Shown: positions 11,153 through 22,870 of the stretch, piece by piece
How the letters are laid out: the number at the start of each line of letters is the position of its first letter
Position numbering within the stretch: position 1 is the stretch's first letter
Assembly (NCBI GenBank): GCA_023078555.1
Contig: CM041196.1
Coordinates: forward strand, 11,426,985 to 11,490,984
Source: Ulva prolifera
Lineage: Eukaryota; Chlorophyta; Ulvophyceae; Ulvales; Ulvaceae
Reading direction: 5' to 3'
Length of the DNA: 64,000 nucleotides
Notes under the pieces: generated by a model
The model's database searches: none
What the model was told of the DNA's origin: nothing
The model's input: only the letters and a program-made list of their open reading frames with translations
Position numbers and translations under genes: made by a program

Positions 11153-14100
11153 TACAATCAATAGGCAGTGGCCGTTTGTGTGTCGCTGTTGCTTCGGAAG
11201 AGGTTCATTGTTTCTGACTGTCTATTACCGTGCACTCGTCTGTTGCATCAATAGGCGATGATGTAGTTTGCAGGAGCCTCAGAAGGCTTGGCTGACATCA
11301 CGACCCGGTCACGACCCGGTCACGACCACTGTGGAGATCAGTGCGTCGAGCGAAAGCGACTGCGCATGCATGGAAGCTACGCTGTCATGATATGACAGGT
11401 GGACATGAAAGTCATGACACGTAATGACATGCGCGTCATGATGGCCGCGATAGGGCTTTGATTGGCCAAGCTTGGGTCATGGGTCATATTTACGACGACC
11501 ACTGTCCTGAGACGCAAGCGTGTGCATGTCAAAGCAGTAGGAGTGTCACGCGCCGGCTGATGACCTGCTCAAGCTGGGCATGACGTCGACCGCATGGTGC
11601 AACTGCGCGGCCCAGGAGCACAACACACACACGATTGCGGCCTGTAACACCACAACACGACGTTGTTTGTGAAACCGGCGGCGCTCTGCGTTGCGTGACG
11701 CGCTTGCGATGCTACCAAGCGAGGCCGGCAGGACAACTCTGCTCGCGCCAGAGGCTCGACTCCGCGAGCTGTATTGGCTAGGTCTGTGGCAATATGAACT
11801 CTGTTATGGTCATTCCCGAGGTCAAAAGGTCATTCCCGGGCGGCAGACAAACACCAAAGCTAAACGTCCGTGTCGCGTCAGCATGCTTCCTTCTACGCGC
11901 TGCATGCAGTCTCGTCGTTCGTTTTTGTGAACAGTCGCAACGTTGCGTTAACGCGCAGTTGTCGCTTTACACTCGAGTGATCAGCGCATGTATCTCTGAG
12001 ATAGCGGGAGCGGTTGGCCCCCTCGCAGCGCATGGCAGCCAGCGAGCATCAGACGTAACACCAACTGCGGCAACAAATTTAAACCTTAAACAATACTGCA
12101 ATAATGCCTCATATCACATCCGGGTACATGGTGGTCACGCATGGCTGGGAAGGTAGCGGTCATGACCTGCATAACCTGCATGCATGGTCTCGCTACTGCA
12201 TATGCATGTCAGGCGATATGATCAACCAGTGAACTTTCTGCCTCAGTTAGTACAAGTATGTCAGTGTGCATAGCTGTGATGCAGGCCACAAGGTCCCTTC
12301 CTTGCCCGCCTGGGAGTTGAGGAAAACTGTGGCAGCGGTGACAGCCACACTTTACCTGTCACATGCATGTATAGTCTGTCAGTGACTATACATGCATGTG
12401 ACATCCTGGGCCTTGCATGATGCCAGGAAGTTGATAACTGAGAGCCTGTCGAGTCATGTCGAGTGGCTTCCAGGGGCTGTGGCAGCAGTTTCACCGCTAA
12501 CAGTGTGCCAGGCAGGCATGGGTGCGGTGTCCAGCCTGAAGCCAAGCTGAACGGCATCACTTGTAGTGCAGACCTATCCCTGCTGCAGCCATGTGGCAAC
12601 AGTGCGATTGCAGATGTGGGCACACCTGCGTCCAGGGCACCCGGTTCTGCCTCCACCAGGCTGTCGGCCTGCTGGGGCACATCGTCTGCTAGACGATAGT
12701 ATCTGACCTTGCAGAGGCACATCTGCGATCCACTAGGTCCACCAGCATGGCAGCGACACAGAGTGTTTCCTTTCAGGCAGGGGGTTGAGGGCAGGCCGGC
12801 GTCATCGCAGAGGTATTGGGTGGCTTGATGGATGGCCCGCCCGTCGTCCGCACATGCCCCCACAACTTGAGCAGCGCTCGACGTGGATGTACATCAGCCT
12901 CAGCATGCAGTTCTGCACACAAATATTGTATGAGCGCCACCACGAGCCACTCATCGGATGCTGGCGTAGCCATGGACTAACAGCAGAGGGCAGCAATTGC
13001 ACAGTGGAAAGTAAAGTAAATCTAGATTGCGTGCTCCTGATGTCTGCATGAGCATGTGCGCCAGGATGAAAAACGATTGAGACCATGGCGGCAACACAGG
13101 GCTGATGCTTATGCAATCACCAGATCTGCCGTTGGCGCGTTCAGGTTCGCCTATTTTTGGGGCAGGTGTGAGTGCATCACATTCAGGTTGTCTCTGAGAC
13201 AGTCAGGATAGTCAGATTGACTAGGCGGATCCCGTAATGGGCCTTGATAACTGAGTCAAATTGAAGGGGACCATTGAAGGGGACCACATCCTGCCAACGG
13301 TGTCCAGGGAGGGAGGTGAGAGGTGGCATGTACGGCTCCGGTGTCAACATGCTCACAACGTTTACAAAGGCCAGTGAGTTTGTACCGGGGAGCCATCAGA
13401 GATCATGTGAGATCACATGGTGACGTCCCGGGAGTTGTTTTCCGAAGCATACCTCGGGCGTACACACACGCAACCTCACGCCTGTGCAATTGGCCATGGA
13501 GCAGCCAAAGGCAAAGAGTTACTGGCACGGGCAGTGGATTAGGCAGAGCAGCAAGGCGTGGCAATGCTTCGAGCAACTGATGACGCTATCGCCGCCAAGT
13601 ATCTCGAGATAGTCTGTTCATGGACGAAAGCTTGGTTCTTCTCCATGCCCTCACTCGGAACGCTTGAGCCAGAGAGGAAACAATACGTCTCGACTCCAGA
13701 CTCTCGAGGTGATGGATGCGAGTCATCACGAATCGCGCTGCCACAAGGTACGACTGGTTACATCGGACTATTTGCCACAGTGCAGTCAGCACTGCCACAC
13801 CATCGCGACCAGCTGTAGCAGCGTTCACGTGTACGTGTTATTCGAAGGACCATCGCAGGTGTTGGGGAGCACTACGGGGCAGCCATGCAATGCACCTCTC
13901 ATGCAGCTTTCATATTGCTATGGATACACCGTGAAAGCCTGCGACCGGGCCAGGGATCTGGACTCAAGACCGTGGGACATGAGGTTTCACAGATGGATGT
14001 GCTTGTAGCCACAGCTGTGACTTGCCGTGCGACAGTGGCGGAGATGCATAGCCGGCGCGGAACTCACGAAGAAGCGTACACAAACCCGCGGTGTGGCAGA

Positions 14101-14963
14101 CATCGGCGAGTTTTGGATGCACCTTTCCGCAATCTGTGACCAATGGCTCCAATCCGGCATGATCTCGATCCAGCCATTCCACGACTGACAGCGCGAGCGA
14201 ACCGAGCCGAAAGACATGCGTCCAAGAATTTGCCTGGCATGATAAATTATTCCCTGGATAGCCACACTCCAGGGCCCGGTTTCTGGCTACGGTCGCAGTG
14301 CCGTAGTTGCTGTCGTTTGAGCGGAGCTGCCCTTTCGGCCGTAGTGAGGCACATATTTCTCATGTGAGGTTCCGATGTGACAGTGAATCACTTTTGCCAG
14401 CTTTTGTTGTGCTATGTCCGACGGTTTTTTCTGGCGTGGGCTGGAACAGCCTTCCTCCATTGCACGCTCAACTCAGCAGTTGTACGGGCCTAGACGTCTG
14501 AAGATGAGCAGCACTGCACCGGACAAGGAGATCAACTCTTCTATTCAGTCGCTGAAGACTCGGCACGAGTTGTGACACACACACACTGGTGGGGTTGACA
14601 AGGGGAACACCATGTGGGCACACAGATGCAAGTAGGGCACGAGCACGCCTGCCCTGCCCCTGCCAAGTGCAAAGCTCCAGTGCCTCGATGAGCTCCAGTG
14701 CGTCTGAATCTGTGACAAAGGAACCGGACCATGTTGCGTAACTCGGACCGTGTCCCAAATGCTAGGCAAGGGGTCGATTTAGTCTCGGGCTGCTTCCGAT
14801 GCATCTGCTTCATGCACCTCGGGCTGCTTCCAATGCATCTGCTGCATGACGCAGCCGCTGAAGTGCACTGTTGCTTTCCTCTCCTCATTGTCTCTAGCCT
14901 CAGCCCGCGCTGGTAGAGCTGCCACTGTTCTGTGAATCTCTTTGAGTGGTTCAGGGAGCCATG
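11153..14963. other. no supported gene; possible orphan frame at 12.3-12.9 kb
   Basis: Mostly short frames. One minus frame, 12863-12261 (200 codons), is Cys-rich in its first third (LCRCHAGGPSG, MCLCK) but has no recognised family and spans a perfect hairpin, so it is not called as a gene. A short tandem of CACGACCCGGT lies near 11300. Confidence 0.35.
12358..12402. repeat. perfect 19-bp-arm hairpin
   Basis: Arms 12358-12376 and 12384-12402 (GTCACATGCATGTATAGTC and its complement) flank a 7-nt loop. No gene association is evident. Confidence 0.9.
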
Positions 14964-15081
14964 ATACACGCCAGTATTGGGTCATCGGGCCTGATCACAT
15001 AGAACAATCCCGAATATCCAGGTCTGTTTTTTGGGTGGCAGCCCTGGAACTGTTGTAAAGCGACCCAACACTGATACACGC
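14964..15081. mobile_element. hAT-type MITE, 102 bp, 8-bp target duplication
   Basis: The element (14972-15073) starts CAGTATTGGGTC and ends GACCCAACACTG, a 12-bp terminal inverted repeat with one mismatch. Identical 8-bp repeats ATACACGC flank it (14964-14971 and 15074-15081). A CAGNG-type terminus with an 8-bp duplication is characteristic of the hAT superfamily. It has no coding capacity. Related copies are at 25.78, 45.58 and 50.65 kb, with decayed ones at 22.0, 44.78 and 48.25 kb. Confidence 0.88.
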
Positions 15082-16053
15082 GCTCGGGTCAGTGCACACT
15101 GTGGCAGGCCTCGGCGTTCCAGTGTTACAGCAGTTCCGCCACGGGATTGATGAAAACATACGGCAATCGGCTGCCCAAGCTTTCAGTGAGACATGCGTTC
15201 TCTCTCACGAGTGCTGCAGCCCGGCACCAACAATGCCACGCGCACCTGCACTCAACGACTCGAAGTCAGCATTCAAGATGGCGTAGCCATACAGCTCGAT
15301 AGACGGTGGGGGTGTGCGCCATTGAACCCACGAATGATTCGGCAGAAGCTGGTGCAGCTGGCACTTGTCAACAAGGGTTGAGGTGCGCCCGCCCACGGCG
15401 GATCCATTGCGGGTGTGCGCTCGCCACGCTGCTTTAACACGCCCCGCTGCTCTAGCAGCGAGACTTGCCGTGTCTTCACAGCCATCAGACGCAAGTAGAG
15501 ACGCTCTGCTCGAGAGACGCTTTGCGGCGCAGTGGCCATGGGGGCGCTTGGTGACACGCTCCACTCCACCGCCAGCGATCGCTGCCGTCGCGACGCGTCG
15601 TCGACATGGATACGTCTGCCTTGCTGCGTTGCACTTGTAATCATGCTGCGGAATGCCGGGAGCGCGGCAGGAAGCATCAATCCCTGCGGAACGCTTGGCC
15701 ACATTTCGCCGATAGCATGCATGTGCACATGCCGGCCCGCCCGTGTGGCCTTCAGTGAGTATACACACATATAGTTTACATGTATACATACCAAGTTGTC
15801 ATCGACAAGCACATGTGCAATATTTTGCGGTAGGTTTTTGGCGTAACGACGGTGACCAGCAGCGCTGGCAAACAAACATTTTTCAGCCATTCCGCCAGCC
15901 TAAGCAGTCCACACTGGCCACCACCCCGATATTTCCACTTCCGCTACAGACCCTAGTGTACGTCCCTATTTCAACGATTGATGCTATACACACTCTCCAT
16001 CAGCCCCATCTCTCCATCATGCATCGACATCATACCTCACATCATACTCATTT
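15082..16053. other. frames open on both strands, no supported gene
   Basis: Between 15.2 and 15.9 kb two minus frames (about 195 and 205 codons) and one plus frame overlap. None has a domain or a convincing splice chain. It may be a decayed coding remnant. The rest is 3' flank of the LRR gene. Confidence 0.3.
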
Positions 16054-19000
16054 CTACATCTTGAACAGCATACCAGGCTTCATCGCCCGCACATTGTCAA
16101 CAACTTGCATCGTAAGCTCCGGCAGGCCACCGTCGCCCCCTCGGGTCACCCCACATCCACCGCACCCCCGCACATCCACCTCCTCAATGCATGGCAGTCC
16201 CTGCACGGCTCGCGCAAGCGCCGCGACTCCCTCCGGCTCCCGCCACTCCTGCCGCACCACCAGCTCACGCAGCCCTTTCGGCCCATGCATATGCACCGCA
16301 GCAACAGGCTCGGCGCTGCACCCGCGCAGCGCCGCCGCGATCGCGCCCACCCCCGCCGCAGTGAAGCGGTTGCCGCTGAGGCTCAGCCGCGTGAGTGCGG
16401 CGCCCGCGCACACCCCCGCCGCGAGGCGCGCCGCCGCCGCGTCCGCACCCATGCAGTTGTCGTCGAGCACGAGGTCGCGGAGCGTGGCGCCGCGCGCATG
16501 CATGACGTCCGCGAGCGCCCTCGCCCCCATCTCCGAGAGGTAGTTGCCGCACACGTGGAGCGACGTGAGCGCCGGGAGGCCGGCGACCTCGGGCGCGAGT
16601 ACCGCCATCTGGTCACCCGTCATGCGCCAGTTCAACAGCCCGAGGTGCCGCAGGTGCTTCGCGGCGGGGAGGTGCTCCGCTGCGGCGGCCGCGCAGCCGC
16701 GCAGGCCCGTGAGCGTGAGCCTGCGGAGGGTTGTCTGCGCACAAACTGCAGCGAGGAGGCGTGCTGCGTGCTGTGGCTGGAGGCTCATTGCAGAGCCGCC
16801 GGGCGGGGGGGAGGCAGACAGGGTGAGGGAGCTCAGGTTGGACGTTGCGCTAAAACCACGGCTGATTGCCGTAACACCTGCGATACGATGTGCTTGTGTC
16901 AGCCCAGACGTCCGCCTGGCCACTCACAGCGGAGTTTTGGCAGCACACACGTGGCGGGATACTATCTGTTGGATGTAGTCGCCAGGAGACTCGACAAGTG
17001 CTCGAGAGTGCAGCGCCCTCACCACGCCGCATGCACAAGCACAGAATGCCTGCCTCTCGGTTACTGGACAATGCCATTGAAGCAGACAAAGCGGTCACGA
17101 AGGCGTTGGCTCTCAGTGGGCACCCACCAGTATGTATGTATACAGGCCTGGCGGTATGGCCACTGCACGGTGGCATTGGAGCAGCCACTGTAATACACGA
17201 AACGCATGGCTCCACTCGGGCACGTATACAATGTACAGCATACGTGCTACTATTGTGTACAAGTGGGGTAGTCCGTGCCTCGCTCATCGAGGGATATGCC
17301 CTCCAGTCGCAGCTCCTGCAGCTCCTTGGAAGCCTCCAGCAGCAGCCCCACCGCCTGCGCATCATACGCGGCGCTCTGGAGCAGCCCGCGGTGCTGCGCC
17401 CCGTCGCGCCGCTCCGCCGCGTCCACGAGCTCCAGCCGCGTCAGGCCGCGGCAGCCCGCGGCAAGGTGGTGGCAGAGTTCGTGCATGAACGTCGGCGGCA
17501 GACGGCCGCCGGCAGCCTCCGTTGCGGCGCCCTCGTGCAGAACGAACTCGCGCAGGCCGCTGATGCGGCCGATCGCGGTCGCGAGTCCCATGTAGGGTTC
17601 CGGGGGCGTTGGCGGAGGTGGTGCGTGCATGCCTCCCTGGACCCCCTTGGCCACATCGGCATCGACGTGTACCGATGCGGTCGGGCGTGAGGTGGTGAAG
17701 GGGGAACAGGTTGGAGGGACAACGCAGTGGTCGAGGGTGACGGACGCGAGGTGCGGGAGCTCTGCTGCTGCATGCATGAGGCCCATGAGATTGCCGGTCG
17801 GCATGCGGACGGCCAGTGCGAGCGTGCGCAGATCACACAATTGTGTGAGGTGCTTTCTAAGCTGCGCTCCTGGTAGGGTTCCCCGCCCCCGCAGCTCGAG
17901 GGTCTTTAGCCTAGTCAGCTGCATTGCCGCCAGTTCGAGCGCAGGCATGGCCGGCAGTAGCTCGTGCGCTACAGGGTCCCCGGGGATCTGGAGGGAGAGG
18001 GCTGTCAGGCCGGAAGCTTCCGGAAGGTTCGCAGCGAACTTGGATGCGAACTTTCGGGACGTGCCGAGGATGACATGGAGGGAGGAGAGGTGGGGCAGGC
18101 GGCAGGCCGCCAACGCCACATTTTCAAACTCCCACGGCAGCGAGATGAATGTTTCAGAGTCGAGGTGGCGGCAGTCGAGCGTGAGCTGCCGCAATGCATG
18201 GAAGCGCACGACCGCATGGGCCGCCGGCAGCGCGCCAAGGCGGAGGCGCGCCGCGGCGGTCACCGCGAATACGCCGTCCGCGTCAATGCATGGCCACCAT
18301 GCATGAATGACTTTGGTCCAGAGGTGGCGGGGGAGGTGGAAAAGGCCGTCAGGGTATGCGACACCGGTGGTGCTGCACGGGAGGGGGTGGCGACCGGAGT
18401 GGTGGTGGGGGAGGAGGGCAACGCGGATTAGCCTCACCGCCAGGTCATGGTTCAGCGTTGACAGCACCTGCAGATTGACGTGAAGATTGGTGTTTCCCTC
18501 ATGGATGTGAACGCACAGACCACACACTGAGACAGCGGAGAGGCAGCGATTCTGATTGCTCGCTGCTGCCGCAGCGCATGGCATGTGTACACTTCAGATG
18601 TCACAGAAGGGTCAATCTGCAGATGGGTGAGTATGGCACGCGTGGCAGTGCCGAGGTCCGCCTGCACGCGGTTGGTGTGACACGTGTACAGGCTGACGTG
18701 GCTCGCTGTACGCACCCGGGACTGAACGACCAAATCGATCTGGAGGTCACCATGCATGTGTTTCAGGGATTGAGATGCAATTAGCACCGCAGGCGACAAG
18801 AGCTGGACCACAGGAGCATACGTGACCATGCATGTCTGGCAGTTGCTAGATACACATCTGCGCGCGGGTGGTGGCAGGGGCTGGTGCCGGGGTGCTGTGT
18901 TACAAAGGAAAAAGCCGGGGTGCTGTGCACACCTGGGATGCCCATGCAAGGTCGAAGCGGGCCCGCTGGTGGGGGGCAACCTGGTCGCAGGGGTGGGTGC

Positions 19001-19127
19001 TGCCGGGGAAGGGGTGCGGGATGCTGAGGGCCGTGTGGAGTGGGCCTCGCATCGCCTGGCAGAGCTTGTCCACTGTCGCCTCGTCCACCAGAGCATCTGC
19101 AGCCTGCACGCAAGCACCTGTGTTCAT
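16054..19127 (-). CDS. leucine-rich-repeat (RNI-like) protein
   Basis: Three minus-strand exons join in phase: 19127-18933 (donor GTGTGC), 18467-17261 (acceptor CTGCAG, donor GTACAC) and 16877-16054 (acceptor ATCGCAG). The product would be about 741 residues. The N-terminal 65 residues are not recognised. The next part (LSTLNHDLAVRLIRVALL … LWTKVIHAWW) loosely resembles an F-box-like helical start. Most of the rest is repeats with LxxLxLxGN-type spacing, for example LTRLSLSGNRF and LRDLVLDDNCMG near the C terminus, of the ribonuclease-inhibitor type. Such proteins bind partner proteins; if the F-box resemblance is real it could be a ubiquitin-ligase substrate receptor (inference). The ATG at 19127 is the first in frame, but an upstream exon cannot be excluded. 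Intron 1 contains a 14-bp LINE-tail insertion just inside the donor. Confidence 0.75.
18886..18927 (-). mobile_element. 14-bp LINE-tail insertion with 14-bp target duplication
   Basis: GCCGGGGTGCTGTG occurs at 18886-18899 and again at 18914-18927. The 14 bp between is TTACAAAGGAAAAA, the reverse of a LINE 3' terminus of the TCCTTTGTAA type. It sits in intron 1 of the LRR gene. The target duplication is as long as the insert. Confidence 0.75.
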
Positions 19128-21027
19128 TGTTCATTGATCATTCACACGCCTGGGTCTCGCACGTGCACATATAGTACACAGGTCGCTCTGATGCTGTGTT
19201 GGAAGCATCTGCAGACTGCGATGGCCCTGCTTGCCTGAAGATCTCTGGCTAGGTACAGATCTCTGGCTAGCCAAGCGGGCTGTCATCTGAGAGATCGACG
19301 CTGGGCCCAGAGACTCACCGCTGCTCTGTGATAGGGCAGGTGCGTGGCTCGATGGAGTGGCGTGGTCGATAGTGCTCTGTATGTTTACACATATATAGAT
19401 ATGCTGTTTGGTGTAGACATGCTGTTTGGTGACCAATGAGGCAAGGTGACCAATGCAGGGCGGTGGTTGAGCGACCAGAAAAGTGCTATATACCGGCCAC
19501 GACATGAGGCATCGATTGAGAGCAATCTCGAGTGTTCATGGTGTCGCTCGAGGACGATGCACGCCCGTTTGTAGGCTTCATGCCAGACTTCTAGCCCAGT
19601 CAGAGGCTGCCGCGCGCTGTCTCAGCGCTACACTCAGCCAAAGACCGCCTGTATATAATTTAATAAGGCTGCATGTCGTCGTTGAATATGCCACGAATCT
19701 GTGCGCGGTAGTCTGCTGCGATAGCGATGCAGTACACCGCTTGAAAGCAGCAATTCTCGGTTGGACATGCGCCATCAGGTGAAGAACCCGCACCAGAAGG
19801 GTGGACAGATAGTCTGCAGTGGATAGGCCTTGAACATCACCGGCCTCAGCGTGGACAGCTGCTCGCCAGCGGGTAAACTGGTCGCAGCTGATCGGCAGCA
19901 AGGCACTTCGCGGCCAGGTGTCATGGTCAGAGTCTCTCACGAAAGTCTTCAGTACCTCGCTTCGGTCGAGCAGGTCCGCCTCCACTGAGCAGAAGATGTG
20001 GTAGAGCTGAGGCTGGCCTATGTCGGATAGAGTGTGTCGGACGCAACAGGGCTGCTGCTTGGTCTGTTGGCGCATGCGTGTACATGTGCAGGTGCTTGCA
20101 CTGATACACGGCATCGCACACACGTTCCGGCAGGGCACACTCAAAGATGGCTTACTCAGAGATTCTCCTTCCACTGTTCTATTGCAATTGCCAACCGGCC
20201 TGGTGTATGGAGAAGCTTCGCGTTAGCTAGCTCTGTACATGTGTTTCGAACAACAGCGATATCGCATTCGCGCGTGCCGACAATCACACCGTCACGCACG
20301 AGACGCTTCGCCTGCTAAACGTTTCGACAAAGTCCATGTGTGGCATGCTAAGTCGCTGCTCGTGTGCAGGATGGAGTGGATCACCATCACGTCCGATCGC
20401 TGCGCAAGTGTACGACGCAACGATGTGTCACCATCCGCGTACCTGCCCATCAACCATGCAGCACGCCAGCTGGCAGGTAGCATCGCTGTGAGGCCGCGAG
20501 TCGGTCCAAAGCCTCTGGGTCCGACTTTTGATGTTGCCAATCTGTCGCGGCGTTCCAAACTGGCAGACGAAAGAGATTCGCAAACTTCGGTTGTGCTGCC
20601 CAAGCTCTTGGCTGACACAGCTCCGAGGGTCTTGGCTGCTCAGCGTTGAGTTGCCTGACCATGCAATGGCTGTCGACAACAGCTGGCCACATGAGGGTCT
20701 CACACATGCTCATCTCTGCGAAAATTGCTGACTCAGGTGAATCCAGCACAGCAGGAGGGCCCAGCCAGAGCACCAGGAGCACAATGCATGCAGATTCAGG
20801 CTTTCAGATGATGCATCAAAAAAACAAGCTTCAAGTCTGTGTGCATTCATGCATGGCTCCCACATAATCAGATGTAATGTACACCGAATGATGTGCGTGC
20901 ATGTGCGTGCACATCGGCTTGAGCCAACGCATCATGCAGCTGCAAAGGAGTCTGGACTGCTCCCCACATGTGCCATCTGTCCAGACACTTGCAGTCTGAG
21001 ACGCCTAATATGAGGACATATGCAGGC
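19128..21027. other. no firm gene apart from one possible exon
   Basis: A minus-strand exon-like segment at 19794-20007 is listed separately. A second minus segment, 20292-20782, is open in two frames but not recognised. The remainder shows no structure. Confidence 0.35.
19794..20007 (-). CDS. possible BTB/POZ-like exon
   Basis: A minus frame reads SVEADLLDRSEVLKTFV … LLPISCDQFTRWRAAVH … LSTADYLSTLL, ending at a GTGCGG donor of the type used throughout the window. The spacing (a protected SEVL segment, a LP-x-S-x-x-x-F segment, then a D-x-L helix) resembles the middle of a BTB domain. The acceptor near 20007 is a guess. No neighbouring exon was found, though it lies just upstream of the LRR gene on the same strand. 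Could be a pseudogene fragment. Confidence 0.3.
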
Positions 21028-21536
21028 ACACACACAGGCCTCGCCCGCGTGCCCCGGCCCCCGCACACGGCGCGCCTCGGCCGTGCTCCGTTCCGGGTTT
21101 CGCGGATGGGGGCGCCCCCATGTGTGTTGTCCCGGCGCTCGGGGCTGGCCTGGTCGGGGCATTGGGGCGGGGGTCCTGGGGGCCCCCGGCGGCTTCCGTG
21201 TGGGGCCGGCGCCGGCCGGGCCGCTGCATGGGGCTGCCGCAGCCGCGCGGGCGGCGGGGTCGTGTGGCGTGTTGGCGTGTGGGTTTGTGGGTGCTTGGGT
21301 GTGTGTTTGGGTTTGGGTCTGGGCCGCGTGCGGGTGCGTGGGTGCGTGGGTCGGGTTTCAGTGTGTGGTTCGTGTGGTAGTGTGTGGGAGCGTGGGGGTG
21401 TGTGGGTGCTTGTTCTGCCTTGGCGTTGGCTGTTGCGCTCCTGCTGCGTGCGCTTTGCGTTGTTCGTGCTCTCCCTTTTGCTCCTGGCGGTGCTACCGGC
21501 CCCTCCGGCTTTTTCCTTTATAACACACACACAGGC
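21028..21536 (+). mobile_element. LINE-C 5'-truncated copy, about 485 bp
   Basis: A strikingly GC- then GT-rich segment (21040-21524) ends in CCGGCCCCTCCGGCTTTTTCC and TTTATAA. Direct repeats ACACACACAGGC (21028-21039 and 21525-21536) flank it. The duplication is low-complexity, so it is weaker evidence than others here. Base composition differs sharply from its surroundings. Long frames on both strands result from composition, not from a recognised gene. Confidence 0.68.
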
Positions 21537-21722
21537 AGTGGGTGGGTGTATGGGCGTGGGCGTGTGTGTGGCTGTGTGGCTGTGCCCAGCCCGGGTGCTG
21601 CCGTTGCATGGGTGTTTTGGTGTGTGCTGCGTGTGGCTTGTTGCGTGGTGTGCGGTTTCCCTGGTTCTTGCTTGCGGTGTTATCTGCCTCGCTTGCTTTG
21701 TCCTTGTAACACACAGGCAGTG
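21527..21722 (+). mobile_element. second LINE-C tail inserted at the end of the first
   Basis: The 14-bp repeat ACACACAGGCAGTG at 21527-21540 and 21709-21722 flanks 168 bp (21541-21708) ending in TTTGTCCTTGTA. The insertion landed exactly at the 3' boundary of the preceding LINE-C copy, giving a tandem head-to-tail pair. Confidence 0.8.
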
Positions 21723-22591
21723 CAATTCAATGGCGTGGAGGCGTCCAAATGTGTGCCCTGTCCTGTCCAGAAGTGCATGAGCTAGCTTGCCGTGGGTTGT
21801 GTTACAATCTTAAGGACAAAGCAAGAAAGGCAGGTAGCACCGCAGGGCATCCGCCTGCTGGCCCAGAACTGCCGCCGTCGCTGTAAGGCCCTCGCAGGCA
21901 CCGCGGTGTGGGGTGACCTGGCTGCACATATGTTATACAATATTCAGGGCTGCTATCCAGAAAGTGGACCTAAGTAAAGCATATCTGGATTTCCATTAAC
22001 GAGTGTTTGGAGGTGGTACATGTGATCGCGGCCGAAGACCCAGCACTGGTAGACATCAAGAGCTGTGCAGCTGACCGGATCTGCACTTTCACCTCCAGCC
22101 CTCAGGACGAGAGACGCCTGTTCTTCAGTTCTGGAGAAGTATGATGCGGAGGCAGGCAGCACCGCGAAAATAGCGAGCAGCTCTGGTGATGTGTGACCGG
22201 CAGCAAATGCTGAAAGTTGGTGCAGTATCCGTGTCCGACGTGTGGTGGGCGAGCTGTTTCAACAGTTGGCAGCAGCGCCTGATGTCACCCTGCTGTGCCA
22301 GCTACACCCTGCCGTGTCCGTTTTGCACTAGGCTACGCTGTTGGCCATGGCGCGTAACCCATCAGGATATGACTGGCAGTGCCAGCGCTTACAAATATCT
22401 GCAGCAACGCTCATACCTGTGCAGATGTGTGGCCTCCAACAACACGGACAACGGCGGAGATGTAAGTGCGTTTCCCAGACTCAGTTCTGAATAAAGAGGC
22501 GGATACCAGCGTGTATGGCATTATTCGAGAATCTCGCTGGTTCTGTGAGGCTGCTGGAGCGGATGGAGCGTAAAAGTGCGTGAGTGATCGA
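21723..22591. other. no gene; LINE-C tail and decayed MITE
   Basis: A minus-oriented LINE-C tail starts near 21798 (TGTGTTACAATCTTAAGGACAAAG) and runs to about 21855. A decayed hAT MITE with an internal insertion spans about 21940-22062; it keeps the segment resembling TACATTTGATCGTGCCCGACGACCC. No coding region was recognised. The outer edge of the inverted duplication lies near 22380. Confidence 0.5.
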
Positions 22592-22638
22592 GTAACGCTC
22601 ACCTCCTCGCTCACCCGACGGGCTGCAGTGAGCGTTAC
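22592..22638. promoter_or_regulatory. inverted repeat upstream of ABCG gene A
   Basis: GTAACGCTCAC (22592-22602) and GTGAGCGTTAC (22628-22638) are perfect 11-bp inverted arms, ending 232 bp before the ATG of gene A. The same arms occur upstream of the paralogue B (54441-54517) although the spacer differs in length. Conservation of arms but not spacer suggests a dimeric factor site or a pair of sites; a structural role is also possible. Confidence 0.5.
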
Positions 22639-22870
22639 GACCACCACTCGCCAAAGGAGGATCAAACCGACAGCGCGCATGTGACCGACATCTTCTCATG
22701 ATCTAATGGTCTTCTAATGGATTCAAATACAGAGTGTCCTTCAAGATGACAGCGATTCTGCCACAGCACTGCTTCTTCGTCACAAGTGGAAACTCTGCTC
22801 TTCGACCTCCGAAGGCAGCGACGACCCACAAACATTTCTTTCAGTTGTCTACAAACCTTGCTGTTTTTCT

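Noticed and set aside
12261-12863. 200-codon minus frame as a gene
   Set aside because: No family, no splice partner, and it crosses a perfect hairpin. Left as a note in the region entry.
15205-15890. Overlapping minus frames near 15.5 kb as an LRR or LINE exon
   Set aside because: Neither translation shows leucine-repeat spacing or LINE motifs, and plus and minus frames are equally open.
20968-21785. Long GC-rich frames near 21 kb as a gene
   Set aside because: Composition-driven. The segment is bounded by target duplications and ends like other LINE-C tails.
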